A DNA stretch of 64,000 nucleotides from Gnetum montanum (GCA_015680685.1 MNCI01026623.1:308977-372976), one strand, 5' to 3'; numbered from the stretch's first letter, positions 32,056 to 44,785 are shown. The notes: a model not told the origin generated them from the sequence alone. Numbers and translations: made by a program.

Positions 32056-32323
32056 ACATTCCACAAATCTAGGAGATTGATCTCATCCATTTATCCCTTC
32101 CTAATAAGATGAGATCAGAGTTGTCCATGCTTATCCACATCCATCCATGCTTATCCATATCCATCCATATCCAAGCTTATCCATATTCGTGCTTATCTAG
32201 ATCCATGATTATCTCCTCTTTTTATGTGGATGGAAGAATCCAACCTTATATATTTGTAGCAGCACATACTCACAATATCAGATTGAAGATTAGCAGATTA
32301 AGAGAGTTTATTGTTGTTCTTTA
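32037..32323 (+). mobile_element. 3' LTR of the copia element, truncated at the gap
   Basis: Matches 27143-27440 with one substitution and a 13-bp deletion, then stops at the N. About 55 bp of LTR end and the right target duplication are missing. Confidence 0.9.
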
Positions 32324-32381
32324 NGCAACTTTTCCACATCATAGATGATATTCATAACCAAAAAAGGGAGACCATTGGGAT
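32324..32381. other. Gap plus repeated left flank: likely empty-site haplotype joined by scaffolding
   Basis: After the single N, 32325-32381 repeats exactly the 57 bases at 27087-27143, including GACCATTGGGAT. It then continues TATGCCCAAGG, the uninterrupted G1 sequence. In G2 the same stretch reads GGGATGTATGCCCTAGG (37928 onward), showing what an uninserted site looks like. Confidence 0.8.
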
Positions 32382-34032
32382 ATATGCCCAAGGTTGATTA
32401 TATGAACTGAAAGCCCATTAGATACAAAGTTTAATTAAGTGGGTGACAAAAGAAGAAGGAGAGCTATGTAAACAAGAGGATGTAGAGGAATATAACTATG
32501 AACCATCTCTTCAAAAGAAGAGGATCCATATCCATGATGAGGAAAATATGCTACTCTTGATGAGGTGATTTCATAACAAACCTTGTTAATACAAAAGTCT
32601 ATCAATGAGCTTGAAGCAAGGATAGATATGATGTGAGAGTTCATGAATGAAAAAGTTACAACTTACATGAAAACCATAGAGGAGAGTGTAACTCAACAAG
32701 AATTAAGTGATCAAATTAAGAAGAGGAGAAAGAACCAAGAAAATGATAGGAACACTTATCAGCAAAAAGGAAAAATAGATATGGAAGAAGAGGCTATTGA
32801 CTCAACCACAAAAGAGGATGATGGATGTGACATCTACCTATATGATCATCTAGAGGGTTATTTCCCAATCATGTTACATTTACATGAGCATTAGGCTTTT
32901 ACTTTGAATCACAAGTTTGTACAAAAGAAAATGCCTAGGAAGTTACCTTTTTCACAAGGTAATTATAGACAATCCTACAACCAACCGTACTATCCTAATG
33001 GAACTTCTTATCAACCGTACTACCCTTATTGCTAGCTAGACTTGTATGAATATTATGTTCAACAACATATTTCCCTAACTAGTTCTACATCCTCTACCTC
33101 AAATCACTACTACCACTCTCTCAAATAGAAACATCTTTTGAAGGATTATCACCCCACACCTCTCATCCTTTGTCATATCCTTAATTTTCTCATACTTCCC
33201 TCCATCATACATCACCACCAATAGCATAGGAAGATTTAATAGCACAACATCAACAAAGAAATGCCACTTGTGCTATGAACATACACTAAAATTATAATGC
33301 TAGTAGATCTCAACCATAACCTCAAAAACATCCTTTCTTTAGGATAGTTTCCATGAATGGGAACAAAACTTGTAGGCCTCCTAGCACATCCAAACTAGCA
33401 CAGGGCTAATCTGGTGCAACATCCTTTCTTAGAAAAATGATGTCTCCTAATCATACACAAAATCCAACAATCATCACCACTCCAACACAGGATGGAAAAG
33501 ATAAACCTATCATTGTGAAAAAAGAGAAAAATCCATGCATCACTAATAGTAAAGGGTGCAACTGTGGGCCACAAATTCAAAATATTAACACAACTCACAA
33601 CAAAGCTAAGGAACAAGTGTGTGAGAATATATAAGTCTATGTAGTAGCCACTAAACTAGAGAACACCCAATGGCTTGAAAATGAGAATATAATGTTTCAA
33701 AGATGCATGGAGAAATTGATTTTCTTATTAGTTTTAGGCTTAAGAAAATGGACCAAACAAAGGACTTAGACATAGATCTCTTACACTCTATTTATACACT
33801 AGAAGAGGATATTAAACATAGAGACATAAGAATTAAAATAAAAAATCAAGAAGAAGAAGCAAATACATCTAGACCACCTAAAAGAGAAATACCTTTAATT
33901 CCAATTGAAGAAACATCTTTGAATGATCAAAATGAAACTATTGCCAATGTTGGATGTGCTACCATGCACTTAATCAAATCAGTAATAGTGATCAAGGAGA
34001 AACTGGTGGTGTACAACTATGGGATTGTGTGA

Positions 34033-35690
34033 TCCATATCCCGAATGTGTAGCCATAAGATTAGTCATGGGAGAGATGCTCCATCATGAATCAAAAACCA
34101 ATAAGTATTTTTCATTTTTTTTGTTTCACAATTTTTTATCACTTTCCTATTTATTTCATAATTTTCTAATTCTTCATATGTTTTTCATTTCTTAATAATT
34201 TTATTTTGTTTATATTTTTCTCTTTTATTGAGTCATTTTCTATATGTTTTATGAATTTTTTAAATGTTTTTGTTAATAATATTGCCAAGTCATGATTCAA
34301 AATTCAACGCTATAGGTTGGTTTTTTATGGAATGCTATCAAGATGATTGGTTAAGTAATTATGTAAAGCAATGAGATCACCTCATCCATCTCTTTAGTTC
34401 TCTAAATAAAAGGTCTTTTGTAATGAAAGAAATTTGGTTCTTCTTTCATGAAACTAAAATTCATCAATGATCATTGTACCTTGAAGAAAGAGGAAACGAC
34501 CAAGTAGAAATGGCAAGGGTATGACCTCAAGGGAATTTGTTAGGTTCTCTTCTTGACTTTCTTCATGTGGTATATAACTTCTCATGTAATGTACCATCAC
34601 TCCACTGTCAACCAATAAAAAGGAATCTATGTCTTTTCATGGTGTAGAAATAAAAAATTGGTAATTCAAAGCACATCAGCTAAACATATTAATGGGCTAC
34701 AAGCACTGGTTATGGGGTTGCAAAAACATGTTACGCATGCCTAAATATCCCTTCTAACTAAGGCCATTCTTTCCTTCTCTTTGCTTATTTTTTTTGGAGT
34801 GATGATTATTCTTTGTGGTGGTTGTGGACTCGTAATAATCAACAGGAGGGAACACATTAATGAACGGTTACTATTAATGGTATGAAATTGGTATGAACTT
34901 GGATGGATAGGTATGATGATCATTTAATCAAATTTAAGACAAAAACCTATTGCAAACATGGTAAAGAACCTTACATTTCAATCTCTACAATCCTTTCTCA
35001 TTCCATTCATTCACCTCACTATTGCATACAATTATGAGCCTTTTGGTTTTGTGTAGTATAGTGCAACATCCCAACCAAGGTAGTTGTGTGTTGTTTGTAA
35101 TAAATACATGATCTAAATTTAACTTCTAAAGTGCTCATAGACATATCTAGAAGTGGTTTTCCAAGGGAATTATGACAAGATCTTGCTTTAGGGAGTACCT
35201 ACTTGCATAATTTAATCATGGCTTTGAGCTAACCTTCACAACCTCTAGAACATCAGTGATGGTTTTTCTAAATTTATGCATGCTTTTGGAACTACTTCTC
35301 ATCAATTTTAATTAATTTTTCGTACTTCTCTATCCCAAAATCCATCACTTCCAAAAAATTTCTTGGCAATCTTCTAAATCAGACCTTTAGTTTTCATTGT
35401 TCGAAAACTTGTGCGCTTCTAAAGTTACACTTATTAGTCATGAGGTCTAAGGATGCTCATTTTGAAATTTTTAAAATTATTTTTAACATCCTATTTTTGA
35501 AAATTGTGGTAACTAATTATAATTAACCAAAATAAGATGAAAACCTTGATGATTTTACTTACCTAATAGCCTTGGTCATAGTACATTGTCATCACCTTGT
35601 GCTTAAATGCAAACTAAGGGATCCAAAAAGGGTTAATTATTAAGGAAATTTTAGAAAAATTAATATTGATCCTTTGGTGACTTCAAGTGA
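34033..35690 (+). other. Non-coding tail of G1
   Basis: No gene is supported. The stretch aligns loosely with the G2 tail 39290-40590: GGGAGAT, T-rich TTTTTTGTTTCACAATTTTT, GGCAAGGGTATGACCTCAAGG against AGCAAGGGTGTGACATCAAGG, and ACTTGCATAA. The purine-rich stretch TCAAGAGAGGGACAACAAAGG near 35750 may be its polypurine tract. Confidence 0.4.
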
Positions 35691-36815
35691 TGATAAAAGG
35701 AAAAAACAACCTAAGGAAGATGGTCTTTCACCAAGCATAATAATGATGTCAAGAGAGGGACAACAAAGGATATGCCCATGGACAAATAGTAGCACATATA
35801 AGATAATGGCTGAAACATCACATGTTCTTAGATCCATGGGATGATGAGAAGAAATTTCAGTCCATCATTCAAGAATTTTTTGCATGATCAAAGAAGTATC
35901 AACATAACTATTAAGGTTGGAATTCTACCACCACTAGTGGAAACAAGAAGAATCATCTTCAGCGGATTTATGAAGATGATGAGTCATGGTCTGCCAGGCC
36001 CTAATATTGGATACACAATATTGCAGCCTGCATACAATATCATATACATGATATCATGATTCCTATGTTTTCCTATAAATACAGCACTCAAACACACAAT
36101 AAGTAGTTAGTTAGATCATTAAGGAGTTAGAAGTTCTTTTATTTTGGTAGTTTAGCTTTCGATTATTCTCAATGCATGCACACTGTGATCTTTATAATTG
36201 TATGGCACCTTTGTTCAAGTGTGATGTACTTGGACATGCACATGATCAACAATAAAGATTGAGATTACTTCATCATTGTAGCATTCACTTAGGTTTTAAT
36301 TATTTTAATTTTTGATTATTTATTCTTAGTTAATATTCATTTTATCATCATTTACTATTCCTATTGCTAACATAGAATGAGTATTCCTTAATCACAAACA
36401 TTTAAGTGTAACTATGCAATAACCCAGTAGCATATTGAGTAGTGGTTTGAGTGATGTGTAGTTGGTAATCCTAGAAGTAGTACATGAAGTCCAAGATGCA
36501 TAAGAATGATTAGGGATGGATGCTCATCATACCTAGGCTAGCTTAGATCTTATTTCCTATTTGTCCATTAGCTTAATCAAGTTATCTCTTATCGTTCTTA
36601 GGAGTAGCATAGTACTAGGGATCACATCATACATCTCACTCTAGAATAAACCATATGTGACAAAGAAAATACTAGTCCAAGTGGGAAGATAGTGAATGGT
36701 GATCAACATATAACCATCTAGGTACCACAACTAGTTTATCTACAAAGTTTGACTGGATCATGCATGCATGCTCGTATTCATATGGTTGAGAAGAGGGGTA
36801 CCTTGTCGCTCATCA
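35690..36815 (+). mobile_element. LTR upstream of Athila-like G2 (start unresolved)
   Basis: TATAAATA at 36074-36081 and a block to GGGTACCTTGTCGCTCATCA (ending 36815) align with the G1 LTR. It may be the 5' LTR of G2 or be shared between G1 and G2 as a tandem. The left end could not be fixed. Confidence 0.5.
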
Positions 36816-36816
36816 T

Positions 36817-36837
36817 TGGCACTATTGTTGGGGATGG
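36817..36837 (+). other. Primer binding site of G2 (tRNA-Asp-like)
   Basis: TGGCACTATTGTTGGGGATGG differs from TGGCGCCGTTGCCGGGGAT only by C-to-T or G-to-A changes over its first 19 bases. This supports an Athila-type origin. Confidence 0.6.
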
Positions 36838-36950
36838 TGCCAGTTATCTAGACTAGTTATATCATACAATATCATTGTAATAGGGTATTAACGATATATC
36901 TTTCAAACAAAGAAATTACATTTAAATTAATTCACACACAATTCACAACA

Positions 36951-39170
36951 ATGTCTCTTTCATAAGACATTGATTACCCAAAATCTAGTAAGACATTTCA
37001 TTGGAGAACCAACAAAATTTATGATGAAGAAGAAGTTTGGAGTACTCAATCTTATGTAGGAGTTTCATATGTCCATAGACACCCCAACAATACTCAAGGA
37101 CTTTGTCATCCAACTTAGACACCTCTAGTGAAGATGGGACATCCCATAGAATAAGGAAGCCTGTAAGGCCTAGGACCTTCTCAATGGGTAGCAAGACTAC
37201 ATCAAGGGATGATTGGGATACTTACAAAAGTCATGAGAATTCTTCTAGTTTCCTCTCTTCCTTTGCTCTTTCAATGTCAGGTTGTGACATGGATGACTAC
37301 TCGTTAAGGGGTCAGCATAGAAATAAAAATCAAACCCATGGGAAAAATAAAGAATGCCAACATGAACATACACAATGTTGTCCCAACTTAGGAACTCACA
37401 ACCTATTTAGTGGCAATGAACCCTTTATAGCCATTAAGAGCCTAATGCATATAACAAAGGCCATTCAAATATCCCATAGGCATCGTAAGAGAAGCCATTT
37501 TCCTAGGCTTGATTTAAACTTTCCTAAGTTCTTAGGGGCTATGATTCAAATCTGCAACATCATTTGCAAGCCTTCTATGATGCCTGTGTATGGAACAACA
37601 ACAAGAATGGGTGGCAAAGGCTTAAGCTCTTTCCTATGATACTTATTGGCCAAGATAAAGTATGGTACAGGTCTTTAAAACTAAATTCAATTTGTCATTG
37701 GCCTACAATGGTAAACCTATTCAATGGAAGATATCAAACCTATACAAGAGTGTCAGCCTTGAGGAGACAAATCCAAGAGTGAAAACAAGTGAAACATAAA
37801 CCCTTGAACATGGCCTTAGAAAGATATTACTCTTTGTTAAACAAATGCCTAGGCCATGGGTTCTCCAAGGAAAGGCTAATGTATCACATCATGGATGGGC
37901 TCTGTAATGGAACAAGGGAGACCCTAGGGATGTATGCCCTAGGTCAACTATATGAATTATGAACCCATCAATTCCAAGAGCTTATTAAGTGGGTAGCAAA
38001 AGAATAAGAAGAAATAGCCAAAGGGGAGATTGAAAAAATATCTCAATAGGACCAAACTATTGAGATAATAAGGGTCCATAATTATGAAGAGGAGAAATCA
38101 ACTCACCTTGAGGAGGTGAAACCATCCCTACCTTTGCCAATACTAAAATCACTAGATGAAATCAAGGCAAAGATCAACAAGATGACAGAGTGGGTACATA
38201 AAATATGTGGATAACATATAGAAATTATTAAAGGAAAATGCACACAAGATAACTTTAACAAACAAAACAAATAGAGGATACCAAACCTAGAAATAGGATA
38301 GAACACCATTCAATAATTGGAAAGAAGGGCTGAAAAAAATGAGGATAGGGGATTAACCACAAATCATAAGTATCAATGTGATGTTTGCCTGTACAATCAT
38401 CCAAAAGTCCAATGCCCAATCTTATCACATCTACATGAGCATTGGTGAAGAATGTTACATCTAGATGTCGTATAGAAGTACTATGCTCCACTACAATGGA
38501 AAAACCCCCAGTCGTTAGGGAGGTCATCACCAAACTGGCCACACCCTTTGTATCACCCAAAACCAAGTTCTTATTACATTCAATACCCTATTTCTCTAAC
38601 TAGATCAAAATCCTCTACTTCAGCTCGTCATTATCACTCTCTCGAGTATCATCAATCCATGTCCTCTCCTATAATATCACCATCTCATGTTTCTTAAACT
38701 CCTCCTTTTTACCAAATATTCTTCTCCTTCACCTCCTTCTACATCATCACTAGTTGTACTAGAAGTTTTTGCACCATAGCACCAACCAATGAATAGTACT
38801 CATGCTACTATTGTCAATAGTAGTGGGAGTTCTCCATAATGTCAAAAGAATCCTTTCTTTAGGAATGGCCATAGAAAGAGACAACACGATTCGAAAACCA
38901 TTGCATACTGCAACTTAGCACAAGTCTAACACCATGATGTACCTTCCTCTTCAAACTTAACACTTCCTATTACCTTACCTAGGCCACCAATTAATACTCC
39001 AACAACCATGCAGCCCAATGGATATGACAATGTAAGGAGGCATATCGATCCTTGCATAGGATCTCATGGTAATGAGTGCCATAGTGGGTTAGCTTCTTAT
39101 CACATGACCACATCTTACAATCTACCCCATTATGCCTACTTTAATCAAGTGTGTGAACCCTAATTTGGGT
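36951..39170 (+). pseudogene. gag: Gag of Athila-like element G2, frameshifted
   Basis: Starts at ATGTCTCTTTCATAAG but meets stops at once. The useful parts are 37103-37540 (serine-rich N-terminus, then FPRLDLNFPKFLG) and 37564-37782 with the capsid-like WQRLKLFPMILIGQDKVWYR. The continuation LERYYSLLNKCLGHGFSKERL and RETLGMYALGQLYEL to 37962 aligns with G1 across the copia insertion point. At least two frame changes separate these. The C-terminal part (38000-39170) is proline/serine-rich and full of stops. No pol was found. Confidence 0.6.
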
Positions 39171-40593
39171 ACATTCTTACCACTACACCAAAAGAAACCC
39201 TATGGTTTGGATATGATTGAACACAATATTTCCAACATGCATGAATCCTAACTTTCCATTTATTAATTCTCACCATGATCAAAGGTTTAGTCATGGGAGA
39301 TACCCCCCATTCTAACAAGTATAATTAGTAAATGTTTTTTCTTTTCTCTGGTTTTACAATTTTTTGTTTTTCAATTTTTTTGTTTTCTAATTTTTGGTTT
39401 TCCAACATTGTCACTTTATCTTTTTGTGGGTAATATCATCTATGAATAAAATACTCATGTAACCAGTCAGTTGAGGCATTGTTCTATGTTATCAATCATA
39501 AGTGATTAATTATTTGGACCACCCATTCTATTAATAAGAGGTTCTTGCTTTGGATATGATGATATTCTTGTTATCATAAAAAATTCAAGTAAATTTGTAC
39601 TCATTATGCTAGAATGAAGAGTGACAAACTAAGAGGGAATAGCAAGGGTGTGACATCAAGGAGACTTTTAGATTCTCTTTGGTGACATTTGTATGTGCTA
39701 TCATGTAGCTTGGTTATACTGAGATCCTTATAGATCTAACAAACAATGGGAGCAAGAGTTGTAGTAAAAGCACATAATAAAGGAACTCAATGCCATTTTG
39801 GGAGGTTTTAGTAGAAATACATGCATCCATGGTTAAAGGTTGCTGGCTTCTTTGAATCACCTTTGGGAAAGACAAAGTGCTAAAGAAGCCAAAAGAAGGA
39901 AAAGAAAAAGAAGGAGAAAGCAAAGAAGAAAAGAAGGAAGTGAAGCAGAAAAGAAAAGCACAAGAAAATGTGTTGAAAAAAAATTCAAATCACTCCTCCC
40001 TTGTGCAAAATGCCAAGTCATCATACTCCTTACTATCATGATGCTCCAATGGTTGTCTATCATTGGGATAAAACAATGTGATGTCACTGATCAGAGGTAT
40101 GAACTTGGTTTTGATCTTGGATCGAAAGGCTAATGGTACTTTAATCATGCACAACACTTAGGGTTCATTATGCCCAGGGTAAGTTACCTCAAGTCCCGAT
40201 CTTTGCAATCCCTTCTACAATTCATCTCATCTCATCATCCAAGTACTTCTAACTTGTGTCTTTTGTGGCATAGCATTTGTACTACTTAACATGTGTGTGT
40301 TTTGTTTCATAGGTGTGGGTTTCATTTAACCCTTCTAGTGCCTATGAACATTTTAAGGTGTGGTTACATAAGGACATTATAGGTTGGAACCTACTTTGGG
40401 GAGGACCCACTTGCATGAAGTTTGTAATTTGTACTTGTTGTAGATCACCACATCATTTCATACATTCTAAGTATTCCATTGTCAAATATATTCTTTCCTT
40501 TATCATCATTTTAATCGAACGTTCCTTAGAACCATTACATGTCCTTTTTCTCATCCTTTTCAAAGAAATTCATTGTATGACTCCACTTCATTA
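39171..40593 (+). other. Non-coding tail of G2, cut by element D
   Basis: T-rich sequence, then blocks shared with the G1 tail (see 34033-35690). A lysine-rich frame at 39840-40133 is low complexity (AAG/AGA runs) and not supported as a gene. The tail stops at 40593 where the LTR of D begins; its last five bases CATTA should recur right of D. Confidence 0.4.
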
Positions 40594-42410
40594 TGAAAGA
40601 CCATAAATTTTCAAGGCATTCTTGCTTCACCAGGTTCTTAGAATTTAGGCAGCATCGTGGTAGTTTGGCAGGAAATGGATGCTCTAAGTTTAGACTTTCC
40701 AGTTTGGAAAATTTTCTACTTCCAGTGTTGACAGACCTAATGGACTCTCTGGCTTGCCCACCTTGGTGGTTCATCCAGCTGACAGTCTACTTAGAAGCGA
40801 TGCATGGGGTTTTCGGTGGTGCTTGGGTTGTGCAAAATAGTTCTGAATTTTTTCTATTCAAGATGTTTTCTATGCTACACTACGCTATGTAGTGTAGCAG
40901 GCCTCAGAAGATAGTTGTAGGATGGAGTGCTATGTTATACTATGCTACGTAGCATAGCACAACATAGCAAAATCAAGATAGAAACACCCAACTTACTTAG
41001 TGATTTCAATTGCACTTAGCATGCACCTCTGGCCTTTCAAAACTAGTTGCTTCGCTCAATTTCAAGTTCTTCAGCAAAGATCCTCTCACTAGAAAAGTAG
41101 CAAATTAAGAAAAAAATTAGGCTTTGTTGGTTGCTACGCTACGCTACGCTACGCTACGCTACGTAGCGTAGCACAATGTACCAATGATGCAAGAATGATA
41201 GAAGGAATCTCAAAAAATGCAGGATCAACGAGTTCAAGAGCTTCACATTGCAAAGAGAAAAAGTTGCAGATTGTCAGCATGATCATCAGAAAAACACTCA
41301 TAACTCAAATGCAAATCCTAGTTAAGGCTAGTTGCTATGCTATGCTATGCTACGTAGTATAGCATAGCATAGAAAACATGCAAAACCAGCCAATACACTT
41401 CAAAGGCTTCCAGCACCTCCAATTATCTCCAACGCAAACTTCTTCTTCGAACTGGTGGCTACGCTATGCTATGCTACATAGCATAACACAATGTAGTAGG
41501 AAGCTATGCTAATCCAAACACAATACACTCCATAGTGTAGTAGGCAGCTATGCTACATCGGTGCACTTCACTCGTTGTCTGCATCATTAGCACACCTGAT
41601 CTCAACATCTCTAGTTTTGACAGTGTGATTGTAGCATGGTAGGCTCATCAATCAATCATCTTTGCATGTCCATGCAACATGGACACATCAACACCTTATG
41701 TGTCTAGGACACATGATGTCCAAACCACATCTTTTTCATGCTCCTAGCCTTATAAATATCCCAACGAGCAAGGCTCAAAGGGTTGGCAAATTTGAGAAGC
41801 ATTGGAAATTTTGAGCATTCTTGGCATTTTTTTGGAAAAATAAATTTAAAACCCTGTTGGAAAATTTTAGCAAGGTTGGAAATCTTGAGCATTGTTAACA
41901 TTGGCGAGTTGTCAAAAATCAAATAGTTAGCATTCCCATTTGGCATTCCATTAGCTCCTTTCTATTGCCTTTGTAACATTGTGCATTGTTAGCTCTTGAA
42001 TCCATGTTCAAGCATATAGTCGGCTTGCTTTGAACATCTTTGGTTACTTTTGGGATCTACGTGCTTCCCAGCGTCGAGAAACTAATCATATCCACCTTGA
42101 TAAAGTAAAGCTATAATCTTGAAGCGATGCATTTCTTAACTCCAGTTTACTTTATTCTTGTGCTTATCATTGCATTTTACACTTTTTCATTTTATCAGAT
42201 ATAATAATCATTATTTTACATTATAAACATTGCTTTCAAATAACACATTTGCAAAATGTTTAGTGACACTAATTAAGTCCCTGTCTGATTGACCAGACTA
42301 TTCACGGCACCCTATTTCCATTTTATCCAGCATGGCCCTCACATGGATCTGGGGTTTCTAGCCACCGATGACCTTTGGGTGTTTCCAGTCACCAATTTTT
42401 TTGTTCACCA
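40594..42410 (+). mobile_element. 5' LTR of gypsy element D
   Basis: Starts TGAAAGACCATAAATTTTC and ends TTGTTCACCA, eight bases before a tRNA-Asn-like primer site. It aligns with the LTRs of E1 and F (CTTGCTTCACCAGG near the start; AACACACTTTTTC-type U5). TATAAATA lies at 41751. Between 40865 and 41565, just upstream of the TATA box, lie at least five palindromes built from GCTACGC/GCTATGC words. Confidence 0.8.
41153..41172. repeat. Perfect 20-bp palindrome in the U3 of D
   Basis: GCTACGCTACGTAGCGTAGC is its own reverse complement, preceded by further CTACG copies. Similar imperfect palindromes lie near 40880, 40940, 41350 and 41470 in D, and in E1 (44930, 44990, 45300, 45420) and F (54000, 54065, 54350, 54410). 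Confidence 0.95.
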
Positions 42411-42418
42411 TAGTTTTC

Positions 42419-42437
42419 TAGTGCTAGAAGGAGGGCC
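42419..42437 (+). other. Primer binding site of D (tRNA-Asn-like)
   Basis: TAGTGCTAGAAGGAGGGCC; the first G of TGG is lost but the rest equals the site in A and B. Confidence 0.65.
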
Positions 42438-42821
42438 TTTTTAGTACCCTTTCTATGTTTTAAGGTAGTCCTCTAAGTGTTCTACACCTCGACGTGAACT
42501 AGCATAAACTTGACACCCTTTTGTAGTTTTTTACACATTGTGTGATGCAGATCAATCACTTCGAAGGTTCCTTCAGAACCTTGTAGGACATAAAACCTCT
42601 GATTACCATTTGACCTACGTGTTTCATGGTAGTCTTACATGTGTTTTTTACCCTGTCACGTACTAGCATAAACTTGATGCCCTGTTGTGGTTGTTTACAC
42701 ATCATGTGGTGCAGATAGGTTGCTTTGATGGTTCCTTTGGAATCCTGCAAGACATAAAGTCTTTGATTGCCTTCCGATCTCCTTGTTTTTCTCATTTGCA
42801 AATCCACTTAGCCTTGTGACA
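42438..42821 (+). repeat. Leader of D: two tandem units with a conserved hairpin
   Basis: Two units of about 160 bp repeat GACACCCT/TTTGT, a GTGGTTGTTTACACAT-like block, the hairpin (42566-42580, GGTTC/GAACC; 42730-42744, GGTTCC/GGAATC) and GACATAAAG. Related units lie in the leaders of E1 (two) and F (four). Confidence 0.7.
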
Positions 42822-44785
42822 ATGACTTTCTCAAGCACTGTTGCTAACACCTCTAACATTGAGGTTCCCTTCACGGTTCAAGGAATCACAGGTGCCAAAA
42901 AACCACTCAGCCCAGTGCTAGGGCCATGCTAATCCCTTAGAATCCAAAATTAGGGACCTGAGGGATTGGTCCAACAACACGAGCAATACAAATTTCTCTG
43001 TGCTAAGGTGCAGGAAAATCTACCCTTAGATGTGCAAGAACTCGAAGACAAACGTAGCTTCGAGTTTGCTTACTACAACGGGAAGGAATTTATTCCCACT
43101 CCTGGTGTTTCCATCCAATTAAGGAAAACTACCCAATGGATTATAGATCAGCTGATCCAAGTCATTAGGCCTAGGGAGTTGCAAGACACAGTGTCTCATC
43201 ATGACAAGGCTTCTAGGATGAACAGGAGGAACTAGATTCTCAATCCGAGGAGGGGGTCAAACCAACCTTGCCACCATCCCTCTTACCCCGTCCTTCTGGA
43301 TGAACCCATTTTCTACTACCACTCCCTCTAGGATCACATCTGCATTATTGCAACCCATGATTACATCGGCAATGGGTAGCCATACCATTCCTTTGGCGCA
43401 TCAAGACATTTATGCCCCTGTCTCAACCCCGGTCACTACTCCTCTGGTAACTTTTCACCAATCCTTTTTTGCTTCGCAACATACACCAATCATGGCTACC
43501 CTACCCCACATTCACATAGTACCTACCTCACAGTTGCATATAGTCTCTCCGTCCATTCCTACATTTACACTTGTCCCATCATCAACGGTGGGCCTAGGCC
43601 CATCCACATGGTGGATCCCACTCACTTCTCCTCCTGCTACGCTACCATCATAGATGTCCCGTTACGCTGGCCATTAGACCTACCAAGCCCCACAAACAGT
43701 GCAACCCAGTGTTGGACTATGGTCTATCCCACCGGCCGTACAAACAACCTACCCCATAGCACAACTCACAGCTGCTGCTCCAACCATACCACCTACCGAG
43801 TGGTGGACAGCACAAGTAGCACCATTCACAGGGGCCACCCCAATGGCACCGCCAATGTGTCATGTTGCTGCCCCTACCACATCATAGATGGGAGCTACCC
43901 CTATCATTCCCCAATCATCTACATCATTCTCGAGTCTAGATCAAGCATTCTAGCTTATCCAGACCCTTACTAAGGAAATAAAACACCTCAAGGCTGGTAG
44001 ATCTGATATAGTATAAGCCATGGACTTCTACTAAGATGATCCCATCAGCTCAGCAGTCCCTACACTAATGTTACCCCCAGGGATGTCGCTGCCCCATTTT
44101 ACAAAATACAATAGGGAAGGGGATCCCAATGCACACCTTGTTACGTTTAGGACTAAGTCCCTTCTTTTGCAACAATGGCTACATATGATCATCCATGTCT
44201 TTGCCATGTCTCTGACAGTAAAATCCATAGATTGGTATCGTGCCCTCCCACACTCCTCCATATCAACCCTAGAGGAGCTTCTGACCCAGTTTCTAACATT
44301 TTTCAAGTACAACTTGAGACCAAAGATCACACTGGATCAGTTACTGAGCATGAAACAAGCCCTGCTAGAACCAGTTCAGAAGTTCATCCAATGTTGGAGC
44401 GTGACCCTTAACAAAATCCTTGAGCCCATCATGGAGTCCCACTTGCTGGCCATCCTTAATGATGCAGTGAACAACTTTATTAAGTCTAATATGTATTATC
44501 TCACTCCATGCACTCTCAGATAGTCTTTCGCCTAGACTAGGAGCATACATGATGTGGCTGAGGTGAGCAAAGACCTGGCCTATGTTGCATATAAGAACAC
44601 CTTCATGGAGAAGGAGAAGGACAAAGGTAAGGATAAAATAACCATAGTGGTTGTTGTGGCTAATGAAGCCAAACCCAACAACAATACCAAGAACAACAAA
44701 AAACCAGCCACACCTGCAACTAACCCCATGCCCAAATAAGGCAATGCACCACAACCTTCTACATCTGCACCTGAGACATCTACAC
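42822..44785 (+). pseudogene. gag: Gag of element D, interrupted by E1
   Basis: Starts MTFSSTVANTSNIEVPF, matching E1 and F. The N-terminal module EQYKFLCAKVQENLPLD is at 42966-43235. A proline/threonine-rich linker with breaks follows. The capsid domain (44068-44523) has HFTKYNREGDPNAHLVTF, IDWYRALPHSS, LTQFLTFFKYNL and VQKFIQCWSVTLN. It then runs to ...ETSTL, where the LTR of E1 begins at 44786, in the middle of the stretch that in F reads GAGACATCTACACAACCC. Stops make it inactive even before the insertion. Confidence 0.75.

Larger units (their letters stand above)
27143..32323 (+). mobile_element. Young Ty1/copia retrotransposon inserted in G1 gag
   Basis: Two nearly identical LTRs, a TGGTATCGGAGC primer site, one long gag-pol frame and a purine tract ATCATGGGGGGG before the 3' LTR make this a full-length copia element. 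Over the comparable 270 bp the LTRs differ by one base, followed by a 13-bp deletion in the 3' copy between short direct repeats. It interrupts the sequence ...ATTGGGATATATGCCC, so the target duplication is probably TGGGA (27138-27142). The right copy is hidden by the N at 32324. The element lies on the same strand as G1. Confidence 0.95.
26146..34032 (+). pseudogene. gag: Gag of Athila-like element G1, split by the copia insertion
   Basis: Two parts, 26146-27142 and 32382-34032, flank the copia element. The start ATGTCTTCTTCACATAG matches the G2 start at 36951. Around 26745-27140 a capsid-like region reads LQAFHDV, KYQTYVRVSNLRKQIQGWKQ and LDRYYSLLHRCLSHDFSQKE. The G2 copy has RYQTYTRVSALRRQIQE and LERYYSLLNKCLGHGFSKE. 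Many stops interrupt it. After the insertion, frames at 32643-32894 and 33437-34032 are remnants of the C-terminal gag. No protease or RT motif was recognised. Confidence 0.6.

Noticed and set aside
39840-40133. Lysine/arginine-rich 97-codon frame
   Set aside because: Arises from an AAG/AGA run in the G2 tail; no start context, homolog or domain.
41130-41175. CTACG repeats as telomeric or satellite DNA
   Set aside because: Only a few copies, confined to LTRs and centred on a palindrome; not a telomere repeat and not a long satellite.
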